A stretch of DNA of 6,033 bases, from the NCBI GenBank assembly GCA_009921985.1, contig RFWS01000067.1, positions 1 through 6,033 of the forward strand, in the 5' to 3' direction. This stretch comes from a bacterium. GTDB lineage: Bacteria; Verrucomicrobiota; Verrucomicrobiia; Methylacidiphilales; Verrucolacustridaceae. The notes under the pieces are model-generated. The model ran no database searches. It saw only the letters and a program-made list of their open reading frames with translations, and had not been told where the DNA came from. Below are positions 1 through 5,722 of this stretch, piece after piece (the stretch's first letter is position 1; the number at the start of each line of letters is the position of its first letter). Position numbers and translations under genes: made by a program.

Positions 1-333
1 GAGGAGCTGATGGAGCGGATCAAGGGGGAGGTGGTGCTGAATCTATTCCGGTCGGCCTCGAGCCTGTCGGCGTTTGAACATTTCCTGGCGGCGTTGCCGC
101 AACGGACAGGTCGGGGGGAGTTGCCGGTGCAGGCACAGCCTCAAACCACGGAGGGTTCCATCAGCATGGGCGGGGGTGGGCAAGGCACGGCGGTGGAAGA
201 GGCGTTGGCACCGATGAAGCGGCAGGGGCCGAAGCTGGGCAGGAACGATCCATGTCCCCTCGATCCGAACAAGAAGTTCAAGAACTGCTGCGGGGCGAGC
301 GGGAGCAAGGTTTGCTTCAAGGTCGCGGCGTAG
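1..333 (+). CDS. secA: Preprotein translocase ATPase SecA, C-terminal fragment (5' end outside window)
   Basis: SecA is the cytoplasmic ATPase that drives unfolded preproteins through the SecYEG channel. Only the last 110 residues are visible; the frame is open from the first base. The fragment opens with EELMERIKGEVVLNLFRS, typical of the end of the SecA helical scaffold. A low-complexity Gly/Gln-rich linker follows (about residues 38-75), then a SEC-C motif (GRNDPCPLDPNKKFKNCCG), which in the family binds zinc and contacts SecB and ribosomes. The usual form is CxC-x8-C[C/H]. Here the second cysteine is replaced by leucine and the usual GSG turn by DPN, so one zinc ligand seems absent, while the Lys-rich stretch and final Cys-Cys remain. 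A further cysteine lies in the nine-residue tail (KVCFKVAA). Identification is firm; the metal-binding state of the motif is uncertain. Confidence 0.95.
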   Translation, partial: EELMERIKGEVVLNLFRSASSLSAFEHFLAALPQRTGRGELPVQAQPQTTEGSISMGGGGQGTAVEEALAPMKRQGPKLGRNDPCPLDPNKKFKNCCGASGSKVCFKVAA

Positions 334-382
334 CGGAATCAGCACCGTTGGACAGGGGAGAAGCAGGGTTTAGAGTACATCC

Positions 383-1465
383 GTGAAAACACCGGCCACG
401 GGAAGTTTATGGGCAGGGTTGGTGCCGGTGGTAGCGGCATCAGGAATCGCCTTGGTGGCTGGGTTTGGTCTGGGAAGGGCGACGGCACCCTCGGCATTGT
501 CCCGCTCGCCGATTGCGGAAAAAGACATCGAAAAACCCGAAGAAAAACAGGAAACGGACGACTCTGAAAGGATGGCCTCAAAAGAGGCGGCTTCCGCAGC
601 CGATGTGATGCAGGCTGCGGCGATCAATGCCCCGCGCCAGCGTGACCGCGCCTTGGAGGATGTCTTGGGCAAGGCCAGCTTGGAGGAAGTCAAAAAAGCC
701 CTTGCGTGGGCCGAAGCTCTGCCGGATGGGCCGATGAAAAAAGCGGCCTTGGAAAAAATCCTGGAACGCTGGGGCGAGTTGGACGGCACCGGAGCCACGG
801 CCTACGCCATGCAGGTCTACGAGCAGACGGGGAACTCCGGATTGCTCCGGGATGCCTTGGAGGGTTGGGCCCGGAAGGACCCACAGGGAGCCATCACCCA
901 GCTCGGCAGCCTCGAATTGGGTGACCGGTTGGCGCGTGATATCCGCCGGGATCTGGTCGGTCAGTGGACGGAATTAAATCCGGCGGCTGCGGCGGGCTAT
1001 GCCTCGGCCAATCGCAACACGAACAACTGGGGGGGCTTGGTTTCCACGGTGGCGGATGAGTGGGCCAAGCGGGACCCCCAAGCAGCGGCCACTTGGGCAG
1101 CGGGGCTTCCCGAAGGTCTCGACAAGCGGAGTGCAATTTACGAGGCCATCCGAGGCTGGGCGGATAGTGATCTGAACGGAGTAGCCACTTTTGTGAGTGC
1201 CCAACCGGCAGGGCAAAGCCGGGATGCCATGGCGGGGACCTTGGCGCGTCAAATCGGAAGAGAAGATCCGGCGGCCGGCTTGAAGTGGGCGGCGATGGTG
1301 GCGGACCCCGGAACCCAGGAGCGGGCCGTGGCGGGGGCGCTGATCGATCTTTATCGCAGAGACACCAATCAAGCCCTGCAGCTGCTCCAGAGCTCCTCGA
1401 TCTCCGCCCAAATCCAGCAAGCGGTCTTAAACCGGATGACGAATGGTGGGCCTTGGTGGAGGTGA
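383..1465 (+). CDS. Membrane-anchored protein with about seven tandem 32-33 residue repeats, function unknown
   Basis: A 360-residue protein starting at GTG. An in-frame TAG lies 12 bases upstream, so no earlier start is possible. The ribosome binding site is weak (CAGGG about 14 bases before the start). Residues 10-32 form one hydrophobic segment, either an uncleaved signal anchor or a signal peptide. A charged, Glu/Lys-rich linker follows (about 45-70). From about residue 130 to the end the chain repeats a unit centred on W-x3-D-P-x-A: W130, W162, W195, W227 and W259, then degenerate copies near 291 (REDPAAG) and 323 (RRDTNQA). The spacing is 32-33 residues. Copies are rich in Ala and Gly with phrases such as 'AATWAAGLPEG', suggesting a helical-repeat solenoid resembling TPR or HEAT arrays. 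Proteins of this style are common in Verrucomicrobiota, to my knowledge without an assigned role. A periplasmic or surface scaffold is the likely job, by inference. It ends nine bases before the convergent pseudopilin gene. Confidence 0.85.
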   Translation: MKTPATGSLWAGLVPVVAASGIALVAGFGLGRATAPSALSRSPIAEKDIEKPEEKQETDDSERMASKEAASAADVMQAAAINAPRQRDRALEDVLGKASLEEVKKALAWAEALPDGPMKKAALEKILERWGELDGTGATAYAMQVYEQTGNSGLLRDALEGWARKDPQGAITQLGSLELGDRLARDIRRDLVGQWTELNPAAAAGYASANRNTNNWGGLVSTVADEWAKRDPQAAATWAAGLPEGLDKRSAIYEAIRGWADSDLNGVATFVSAQPAGQSRDAMAGTLARQIGREDPAAGLKWAAMVADPGTQERAVAGALIDLYRRDTNQALQLLQSSSISAQIQQAVLNRMTNGGPWWR

Positions 1466-1487
1466 TCAAGCCCTTCAGGGGCTGATC
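1464..1487. terminator. Hairpin between two convergent genes, possible bidirectional terminator
   Basis: GATC (1464-1467), a bulged A, then AGCCC (1469-1473) pairs with GGGCT (1479-1483) and GATC (1484-1487) across the loop TTCAG. The structure covers the stop codons of both converging genes. No T-run follows on either strand, so intrinsic termination would be weak; it may instead only protect the 3' ends. Confidence 0.35.
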
Positions 1488-2227
1488 ATCGAGGCGGGGA
1501 GTTTGCCCACGCAGGCGGAAGGCAGGCGGGAGTTAAAGAGGGCGCGGTCGCCGGGGACTTCCCGCTGGGAACCATCGGCAAAGGCGACGATGGCATTGCC
1601 GGCGTGGCGGAAATGGATGGTGTTGGCGCAGTCGGTCGTGTTGAAAAAATAAAATTCCTCCAGCATCGGGTTTTTGACGGAGGCAGGTGCTTGGAAGGTG
1701 TTGATCTGGGCGCAGGTGGCAAAAAGGGCGATCTGACCCGGCCGGGCCAGCTGGTTGATATGCTTCAGCTTGGAGGGCATCTGGCCGGTGGACCCTCCCG
1801 TGAGCTCGGTATTCACGCCAAAGCCAAAGTAGCCGTTTTTGAACTTTGGTTTGAAGCTGGCTCCCATGGACGTGAAGGCAAAGTCGGGCACGGTGCCAGC
1901 GGAGTCGGCGATATAAGGTCCGAGCGGACCTTTGGATTTGTCCAAAATCCTCCGTCCCTCGACGGAAGGCCCGGAAGCACTCTCAAAACCAAACCACCAC
2001 TGAACACCGCCGTTGGTGTCTTCCCGGGAAAGAAAAAAACGGCCATTGTTTTCCGTCAGATAGGTTTGGGCGGCGATGGAGAGTTGGCGGAGGGCGGAAG
2101 AGGATGTGGCGAGGGTGGTTTGCCGTTTGACGGCATACACGGCCGGAGCAAGCAGCGTCAGCAGAACTCCGAGGATGACCATGACGGCCACCAGCTCAAT
2201 CAGAGTGAAAGCGCGCGTAGATTTCAT
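1475..2227 (-). CDS. Pseudopilin-like protein with prepilin N-terminus and H-X9-DG motif
   Basis: A 250-residue protein with a class III (prepilin) signal. MKSTRA is followed by FTLIELVAVMVILGVLLTLL, with Phe at +1 and Glu at +5 of the mature protein, then an amphipathic helix continuing to about residue 60. Residue -1 is Ala instead of the usual Gly. Near the C-terminus, RHAGNAIVAFADG gives His208, nine residues, then Asp218-Gly219: the H-X9-DG signature of a large family of pseudopilin-like proteins in Planctomycetota and Verrucomicrobiota. Such proteins are processed by prepilin peptidase and are thought to sit in the inner membrane or in type II secretion-like fibres. The start ATG overlaps the stop of the upstream surface-protein gene (ATGA), and no good Shine-Dalgarno precedes it. 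It is therefore probably translated by coupling and belongs to the riboswitch-controlled unit. An in-frame open stretch runs further upstream, but the prepilin signal fixes the start here. The substrate or partner cannot be read from the sequence. Confidence 0.9.
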   Translation of the reverse strand: MKSTRAFTLIELVAVMVILGVLLTLLAPAVYAVKRQTTLATSSSALRQLSIAAQTYLTENNGRFFLSREDTNGGVQWWFGFESASGPSVEGRRILDKSKGPLGPYIADSAGTVPDFAFTSMGASFKPKFKNGYFGFGVNTELTGGSTGQMPSKLKHINQLARPGQIALFATCAQINTFQAPASVKNPMLEEFYFFNTTDCANTIHFRHAGNAIVAFADGSQREVPGDRALFNSRLPSACVGKLPASMISP

Positions 2228-3104
2228 TCTTTGCGGACGAGGCGAAAGAAACCCCTTTGGGCAGGGTTGTTCATCGGAAGGGTATAGGTTTTTTCGGTGG
2301 TGGTGGCAGTGAAAGCGGGCTCGAAGTATTGCCAGCCGTTCGGAGACAAGCCGGCCTGTGTCTGAAGCTGGTACGTGCCGCCTTCCACCACGGAAAAAAC
2401 AATCTCCCATTGGCCTCCCGGCAGAGTTTTGCATGAGATTGTGGCGGGGGGTTTTCTTAAGACTGGTGCGGGGCCTGCATACGTTCCGAAGGTGACGGGC
2501 TGAATCTTTCCCGAGGTATCGGTGCAGTGGCGTCGCCGGTGTAGGAAAAGGGGGTAATCGTCCAAACATCATACGATCCATTGTCGATGAAGCGGGTGTG
2601 CCAGTAGTCCGGCGAGACGACCAAAGAATCGCCCACCGTAAAGGTGAAGCTTTCCGCGTCTCCCCATTCGACATACTCGCTGCCTCCCTGGATCCAGTAA
2701 GTCCATACGGGGCTGGCCAGCGGATCGACCGTTCGGGAGGTGGTGGAGCCGATGGTAAAAGAGGTGGTCAGACCGTAGGCACCGGTGGCGAAAGCCAAAG
2801 CCCAGGGGGTTCCGGTGGTTTCGGCCGCGACGGCATTAAACAGGTCATAACCCGTGCGCAGCGTGCCATCCGGGTTTGTCAGTCCGTCGTAATGCCAGGC
2901 ATAGATGACGGGTTTGAGATTCAGGCTGGGTTCGACGAAGGCGAGGTAGGAGACATTCGCGCCGCTGCCCACATGGATCGTGACAGCCTCGGAATTTTCC
3001 GTGACCGTCGGAGCAGCCGCGATCCGGAAACACATGAGGGCGTACATCGTGCAGGGAAGGAAAAATCTCCCGGCCCATGGCCATGACTGGAAGCGTGGCT
3101 GCAT
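2224..3104 (-). pseudogene. Secreted surface protein behind a cobalamin riboswitch, interrupted by a one-base frameshift
   Basis: Starts at ATG 3104 with GGAG five bases upstream. Residues 1-31 (MQPRFQSWPWAGRFFLPCTM, then YALMCFRIAAA) look like a signal peptide. The first frame gives about 195 good residues, including 'VIYAWHYDG', 'TGYDLFNAV', 'PVWTYWIQGG' and 'DNGSYDVWTI'. This layout resembles bacterial surface proteins with a DUF4430-like fold, some of which are linked to B12, but the resemblance is from memory and weak. Near 2520 the frame turns into an Arg/Ser/Pro-rich tail ending at 2457. The next frame continues sensibly from 'DTSGKIQPVTFG' to a C-terminal module 'GGTYQLQTQAGL' ... 'QRGFFRLVRKE', stopping at 2224. 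Restoring one base (CCGAT read as CCGGAT) gives one protein of about 293 residues. No slippery heptamer is visible, so programmed frameshifting is unlikely: it is either a mutation or a sequencing error. The second half alone lacks a credible start or export signal. The stop overlaps the pseudopilin start. Confidence 0.75.
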
Positions 3105-3109
3105 TTTGA

Positions 3110-3134
3110 CTCCGTCCCGGCGAAGGCCAGAACG
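3110..3134 (-). promoter_or_regulatory. Ribosome binding site with an adjoining hairpin (possible expression platform)
   Basis: On the minus strand CGTTCTGGC (3134-3126) pairs with GCCGGGACG (3121-3113) over a CTTC loop, giving nine pairs including two G-U. The last paired G is the first base of the GGAG Shine-Dalgarno (3113-3110), five bases before the ATG at 3104. A hairpin touching the ribosome site in a riboswitch leader fits translational control. How the aptamer would switch it is inferred, not seen. Confidence 0.5.
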
Positions 3135-3184
3135 AACCGCACGGGATGCGGGCATCCGGACTCTCGCCCTTCATTTTTGCGATG

Positions 3185-3213
3185 AGGGTTAACCCTTCTC
3201 CCTAAAGAAGGGT
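3185..3213 (-). promoter_or_regulatory. Hairpin and overlapping 12-base palindrome just after the riboswitch aptamer
   Basis: On the minus strand ACCCTTC (3213-3207) and GAAGGGT (3198-3192) form a seven-pair stem with an eight-base loop. The 3' arm also belongs to a perfect palindrome, AGGGTTAACCCT (3185-3196). The two pairings are mutually exclusive. No U-tract follows, so this is not an ordinary intrinsic terminator. Lying 9 bases past the aptamer's closing stem, it may be the loop-loop partner or part of the switch. Confidence 0.4.
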
Positions 3214-3221
3214 GCGATAAG

Positions 3222-3389
3222 CCTCGGCGGTCAGATGTTCGGACTCCGGGTTGCTAGCCTCCTTCCCGCCTTCACCCTTCCGTTCCTGGAGGGAACGTTT
3301 GGATTGGCCGCTTTCGCATGGGAACTCGTCACCCGATACCGCAGCGCAACTGTGGCCGGTTCACACGGCCTTCCCTGGATCCGCCGGGG
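3222..3389 (-). promoter_or_regulatory. Cobalamin (B12) riboswitch aptamer
   Basis: Read on the minus strand, the conserved blocks of the cobalamin riboswitch occur in order. AGGGAA (3376-3371) is followed by a GGCCG-TGTGAAC-CGGCC hairpin (3370-3354). The block GCGCTGCGGTA (3347-3337) closely matches GCGCAGCGGTA of E. coli btuB. A variable arm holds a CGTTCC/GGAACG hairpin (3297-3281). Then come GGGAAGG (3267-3261) and the 3' block GAGTCCGAACATCTGACC (3246-3229), close to the usual GAGYC-GAAGACCTGCC. CGGCGG (3386-3381) pairs with CCGCCG (3230-3225), plus an outer CC/GG, to close the structure. These RNAs bind adenosyl- or methylcobalamin and usually switch off transport or synthesis genes when B12 is plentiful. 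The gene it precedes encodes a secreted protein at 3104, about 118 bases downstream. The 3' block departs from consensus (CTGACC for CTGCC). The boundaries are my estimate. Confidence 0.85.
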
Positions 3390-3403
3390 AAAGAACTACG
3401 CTT

Positions 3404-3432
3404 ACTTTGGACATCCATGTTTCGGTGGTCAA
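3404..3432 (-). promoter_or_regulatory. Possible sigma-70-type promoter for the riboswitch transcript
   Basis: TTGACC (3432-3427) matches five of six bases of the -35 box. A 17-base spacer leads to CAAAGT (3409-3404), a poor -10 match. Transcription would begin near 3397, just before the aptamer's first pairing strand at 3389, which is the main argument for it. The weak -10 keeps this tentative. Confidence 0.35.
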
Positions 3433-3503
3433 TCGAGGGCTTTGATGATGATTAGGATGAAGATGAAGGGAGCGTGAGATCGGACTCCAGGCCCCTCAAG
3501 CAA

Positions 3504-3525
3504 CTTAAACTTCCGGCTTAAACTT
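3504..3525 (+). repeat. Tandem direct repeat CTTAAACTT upstream of asd
   Basis: Two perfect copies of CTTAAACTT (3504-3512 and 3517-3525) are separated by CCGG, a 13-base period, ending 26 bases before the asd ATG. The repeat is AT-rich in a GC-rich setting. It could be a regulator site or simply the AT-rich promoter region. The rest of 3433-3551 shows a GATGATGATTAGGATGAAGATGAAG-like purine-rich run around 3443-3469 and no gene that I can support. Confidence 0.35.
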
Positions 3526-3551
3526 AAGGCCAAATCGGGCATTCTGTCGTG

Positions 3552-4568
3552 ATGGCCGGGAAAGCATACAAGGTGGCCGTCGTCGGCGTGACGGGGGCGG
3601 TGGGGCAGGAGATCCTCCGCGTCCTGGAGCGAAGAAAGTTCCCGGTGGCAGAGCTGGTCCCCTTGGCCAGCGAGCGTTCGGCCGGATCGGAAACGATGTT
3701 TGCCGGGAAAACCTGCAAGGTGGGCAAGCTTGCGGCTTCCTCCTTTGCCGGGGTGGATTTTGCCTTTTTCAGCGCCGGCGCCACCCGGTCGCGGGAGTTT
3801 GTGCCGGCCGCGGTGAAAGCCGGCGCCATTGTCATCGATAACTCCTCGGCCTTTCGGATGGATGAGCAAGTCCCCCTGGTGGTGCCGGAAGTGAACGGGG
3901 ATCTTCTGAAAAAACATCCCAAGCTGATCGCCAACCCCAACTGTTCGGCTGCCATTTTGGCCGTGGCTTTGGCTCCTTTGCATCGGGCGGCGGGCTTGGA
4001 AAGTGTCGTTGTGGCCACGTATCAATCGGCCAGCGGGGCCGGAGCCAAGGCGATGGCGGAGTTGGAGCGGCAGGTGAAGGATCACGCCGCGGGAAAAGAG
4101 CCGAAGGCGGAAGTGTTTCCGCACGTGCTGGCCTTCAACCTCTTTTCCCACAACAGCCCGGTGGCCAAAAACGGCTACAACGAGGAAGAAAACAAGATGG
4201 TGGAGGAGACCCGCAAGATTTTCGGCCTTCCCGGTCTTCAGATGGTGCCGACCTGTGTGCGCGTTCCGGTTCCGCGCGCCCATTCCGAGGCGGTGGTGGC
4301 GCGCTTTGCCAAACCGCTTTCACCCCGGGAGGCAAAAGCCCTCCTCGCCAAGGCAGGGGGGGTCCGCGTGGTCGACGAACCGGAAAAGAACCTCTTCCCC
4401 ATGCCCAAACATGCTTCCGGGGAACTGGATGTATTGGTCGGCAGGGTTCGGGAAGTTCCGGGGGATCCGAACTCCCTCGCTCTCTTTGTAAGCGGGGATC
4501 AGCTTTTGAAGGGTGCGGCCTGGAACGCGGTGCAGATCGCGGAGCGGTTGATTGATTTAAAAGTATAA
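3552..4568 (+). CDS. asd: Aspartate-semialdehyde dehydrogenase
   Basis: Catalyses the NADPH-dependent reductive dephosphorylation of L-4-aspartyl phosphate to L-aspartate 4-semialdehyde, the branch point to lysine/diaminopimelate, threonine and methionine; cytoplasmic. The 338 residues match the family's usual length. Seen in order: the nucleotide-binding GVTGAVGQE (residues 12-20), NSSAFR (97-102), the active-site ANPNCS with catalytic Cys131, YQSASGAG (157-164) including a substrate-binding Gln158, GYNEEENKMVEETRKI (208-223), and CVRVPVPRAHSEAV with Arg237 and the general acid/base His244. It looks intact and is the monofunctional type without an aspartokinase fusion. GTG at 3549 directly precedes the ATG at 3552; I chose the ATG. 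Neither has a clear Shine-Dalgarno. It is divergent from the riboswitch unit and convergent with the lipoprotein gene, so it is probably transcribed alone. Confidence 0.96.
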   Translation: MAGKAYKVAVVGVTGAVGQEILRVLERRKFPVAELVPLASERSAGSETMFAGKTCKVGKLAASSFAGVDFAFFSAGATRSREFVPAAVKAGAIVIDNSSAFRMDEQVPLVVPEVNGDLLKKHPKLIANPNCSAAILAVALAPLHRAAGLESVVVATYQSASGAGAKAMAELERQVKDHAAGKEPKAEVFPHVLAFNLFSHNSPVAKNGYNEEENKMVEETRKIFGLPGLQMVPTCVRVPVPRAHSEAVVARFAKPLSPREAKALLAKAGGVRVVDEPEKNLFPMPKHASGELDVLVGRVREVPGDPNSLALFVSGDQLLKGAAWNAVQIAERLIDLKV

Positions 4569-4569
4569 A

Positions 4570-4589
4570 CGGGACACGGCCCGGTCCCG
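4570..4589 (+). terminator. Hairpin right after asd, possible terminator
   Basis: CGGGAC (4570-4575) and GTCCCG (4584-4589) form a six-pair GC-rich stem with an eight-base loop, one base after the asd stop codon. No T-run follows, so termination may be weak or Rho-assisted. Between here and 4678 I see no other feature. Confidence 0.4.
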
Positions 4590-4678
4590 ACTGTCCTTAC
4601 GAAGAAGCGCGCCAAGGAGACCGAGGCCTACAACCAAAAAGAAAAGGTTGAACCTGGATTCGGCAACCGCCGACTGAC

Positions 4679-4870
4679 TTAATGTCCGCCGGATCCCGGG
4701 ATCGGACTACTTCCTTCCCAAGAGGCTGGCTTATTCCAAGGGAGGGTATGGACACTGTCGTCGTCCTTTGGGGTTCCGTCGGGATTGGTCCCACTGCCAC
4801 TGGATGCACAGGAGGCGAGAATCAAGCCCGCCAGGAGTGCGCCCAAAAATGCAAAACTCCGCGGGATCAT
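4679..4870 (-). CDS. Small lipoprotein with a PWNxPxSWEG tail, function unknown
   Basis: A 63-residue protein with a short basic start (MIPRS), a hydrophobic core (FAFLGALLAGLI) and a lipobox L18-A19-S20-Cys21, the signature for lipid attachment to Cys21 by Lgt and cleavage by signal peptidase II. Residue +2 is Ala, not Asp, so in a diderm it should go to the outer membrane by the usual rule. The 42-residue mature part is Gly/Ser/Pro/Asp-rich and likely unstructured, ending in LPWNKPASWEG and a Gly/Pro tail. Tiny lipoproteins with a similar tail occur in Verrucomicrobiota as far as I recall; no role is known to me. The start lies six bases after the coiled-coil gene, which suggests one transcript and coupled translation. 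The only nearby ribosome site, an AGGTGG inside the upstream gene, is rather distant. Confidence 0.8.
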   Translation of the reverse strand: MIPRSFAFLGALLAGLILASCASSGSGTNPDGTPKDDDSVHTLPWNKPASWEGSSPIPGSGGH

Positions 4871-4876
4871 GGCGAA

Positions 4877-5722
4877 TCAGTAGACCACCTGATCGCCAAC
4901 TTCAATGGCCTGAGCGGGAGTGCCCGGCAAAACATCTGCCACCGAAGTTTGGGCGTCCACGGTCACGGTCTTAACCTTGCCAATCATTTTTTCGCCCCGA
5001 TAAATCACCATGGTCAGTCCTTCAATCACCTGATCATTCTTGCCGAGATCGAGAATAACGAAATTCCAAGTTGGATTCACCGCCAAAATCCGACCGGAAA
5101 GACTCATGGATTTGGTTCCCCCGGGTTTGCTCATCTCGTTTACATCCTGGAGTTTCTTTAAGTCGGCTTCGGCAGTCTTCATCTTTCTGTTGGCCTCCGC
5201 AAAGTTCTTCTTGGCCTCCTGGAGCTCGATGGAAAGGCTGTCGATTTGCCCGAAAAGCTCTTCCGGCTTCTTTCCTTTGAGGCCGTCCTCGTAGGATTGA
5301 AGTTTTTCCGAGGAAACCTTGAGCTTGGAGTTGGTGGATTCGAGATCCGTTTTGGTCGTCTCCAGGTCTTTGGAAAGCTTTTCGGCATGAAGGGAAAGTT
5401 CCTGATTTTTTGCCTTTTGCTCCGTGAGGGTTTCTTCCGCGGTTTTTAGTTTGGATTGGGCGCCGGCCAGATCGGTCTGGGTGGTATTCCATTTATCTCC
5501 CGCTTGGGCCACGGCTGCCCCCGGTTGAGACTGGTCCGTCTGAAAGTCCGATGTGTACTGCAGCCCCAAAGTGGGAAATTTCCCCCCCCGCAGGGACTCT
5601 TCGACGGCGCGAAGCTGGTTGGCAAATTGGTTCTTGGTGCCGCTCACCATGAAGGCCAGCGCGGCGGTGGCCAGGGAGAGGGCAACGGATCCTCCCAAAC
5701 TGATTTTTCCGGCGATCGTCAT
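4877..5722 (-). CDS. Membrane-anchored coiled-coil protein with C-terminal beta-type domain
   Basis: A 281-residue protein of unknown function. Residues 7-27 (ISLGGSVALSLATAALAFMV) form one transmembrane segment or signal anchor. About 76-195 is a long, Lys/Glu-rich heptad-like coiled coil (LKTAEETLTEQKAKNQELSL and so on). Residues 205-281 form a compact domain with the phrases GRILAVNP, 'FVILDLGKNDQVIEGLTMVI', YRGEKMIGKV and AIEVGDQVVY. This pattern resembles the C-terminal domain of FlgT-like proteins and related beta-barrel modules, in which a ligand or wall contact is suspected but not shown. I expect the coil and C-terminal domain outside the inner membrane. The ATG at 5722 is preferred because it puts the hydrophobic segment at the N-terminus; an in-frame ATG at 5773 would add 17 polar residues. 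Neither has a strong Shine-Dalgarno. It is followed six bases later by the lipoprotein gene, suggesting an envelope pair. Confidence 0.8.
   Translation of the reverse strand: MTIAGKISLGGSVALSLATAALAFMVSGTKNQFANQLRAVEESLRGGKFPTLGLQYTSDFQTDQSQPGAAVAQAGDKWNTTQTDLAGAQSKLKTAEETLTEQKAKNQELSLHAEKLSKDLETTKTDLESTNSKLKVSSEKLQSYEDGLKGKKPEELFGQIDSLSIELQEAKKNFAEANRKMKTAEADLKKLQDVNEMSKPGGTKSMSLSGRILAVNPTWNFVILDLGKNDQVIEGLTMVIYRGEKMIGKVKTVTVDAQTSVADVLPGTPAQAIEVGDQVVY

Noticed and set aside
1604..2287. A 227-residue plus-strand open frame opposite the pseudopilin gene
   Set aside because: It is antisense to a recognised gene, Gly/Arg-rich, and has no recognisable domain or ribosome site.
2520..2522. Programmed -1 frameshifting at the surface-protein break
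   Set aside because: No X-XXY-YYZ heptamer, stem-loop or Shine-Dalgarno-like stimulator is evident around the shift (GCA CCG ATA).
1475..2674. A 399-residue minus-strand reading frame starting at 2674
   Set aside because: The N-terminal 149 residues are low-quality and overlap the surface-protein gene in another frame; the prepilin signal fixes the real start at 2227.
3311..3360. A plus-strand cobalamin-like block (GGGAA ... GCGCAACTGTG) that would place the riboswitch in front of asd
   Set aside because: Only two blocks match on the plus strand and the 3' GAGTC/CTGCC block is missing. On the minus strand all blocks appear in the correct order with a closing stem, so the plus-strand match is a coincidence of complementarity.
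3429..4283. A 284-residue minus-strand open frame opposite asd
   Set aside because: Composition (Arg/His/Gly-rich) is typical of the antisense of a GC-rich gene; asd is unmistakable on the other strand.
4569..4682. Open stretch in the asd frame after its stop, with a plausible-looking tail (TKKRAKETEAYNQKEKVEPG)
   Set aside because: There is no start codon between the asd stop and the tail, and the asd protein is complete at its usual length, so I treat it as chance.
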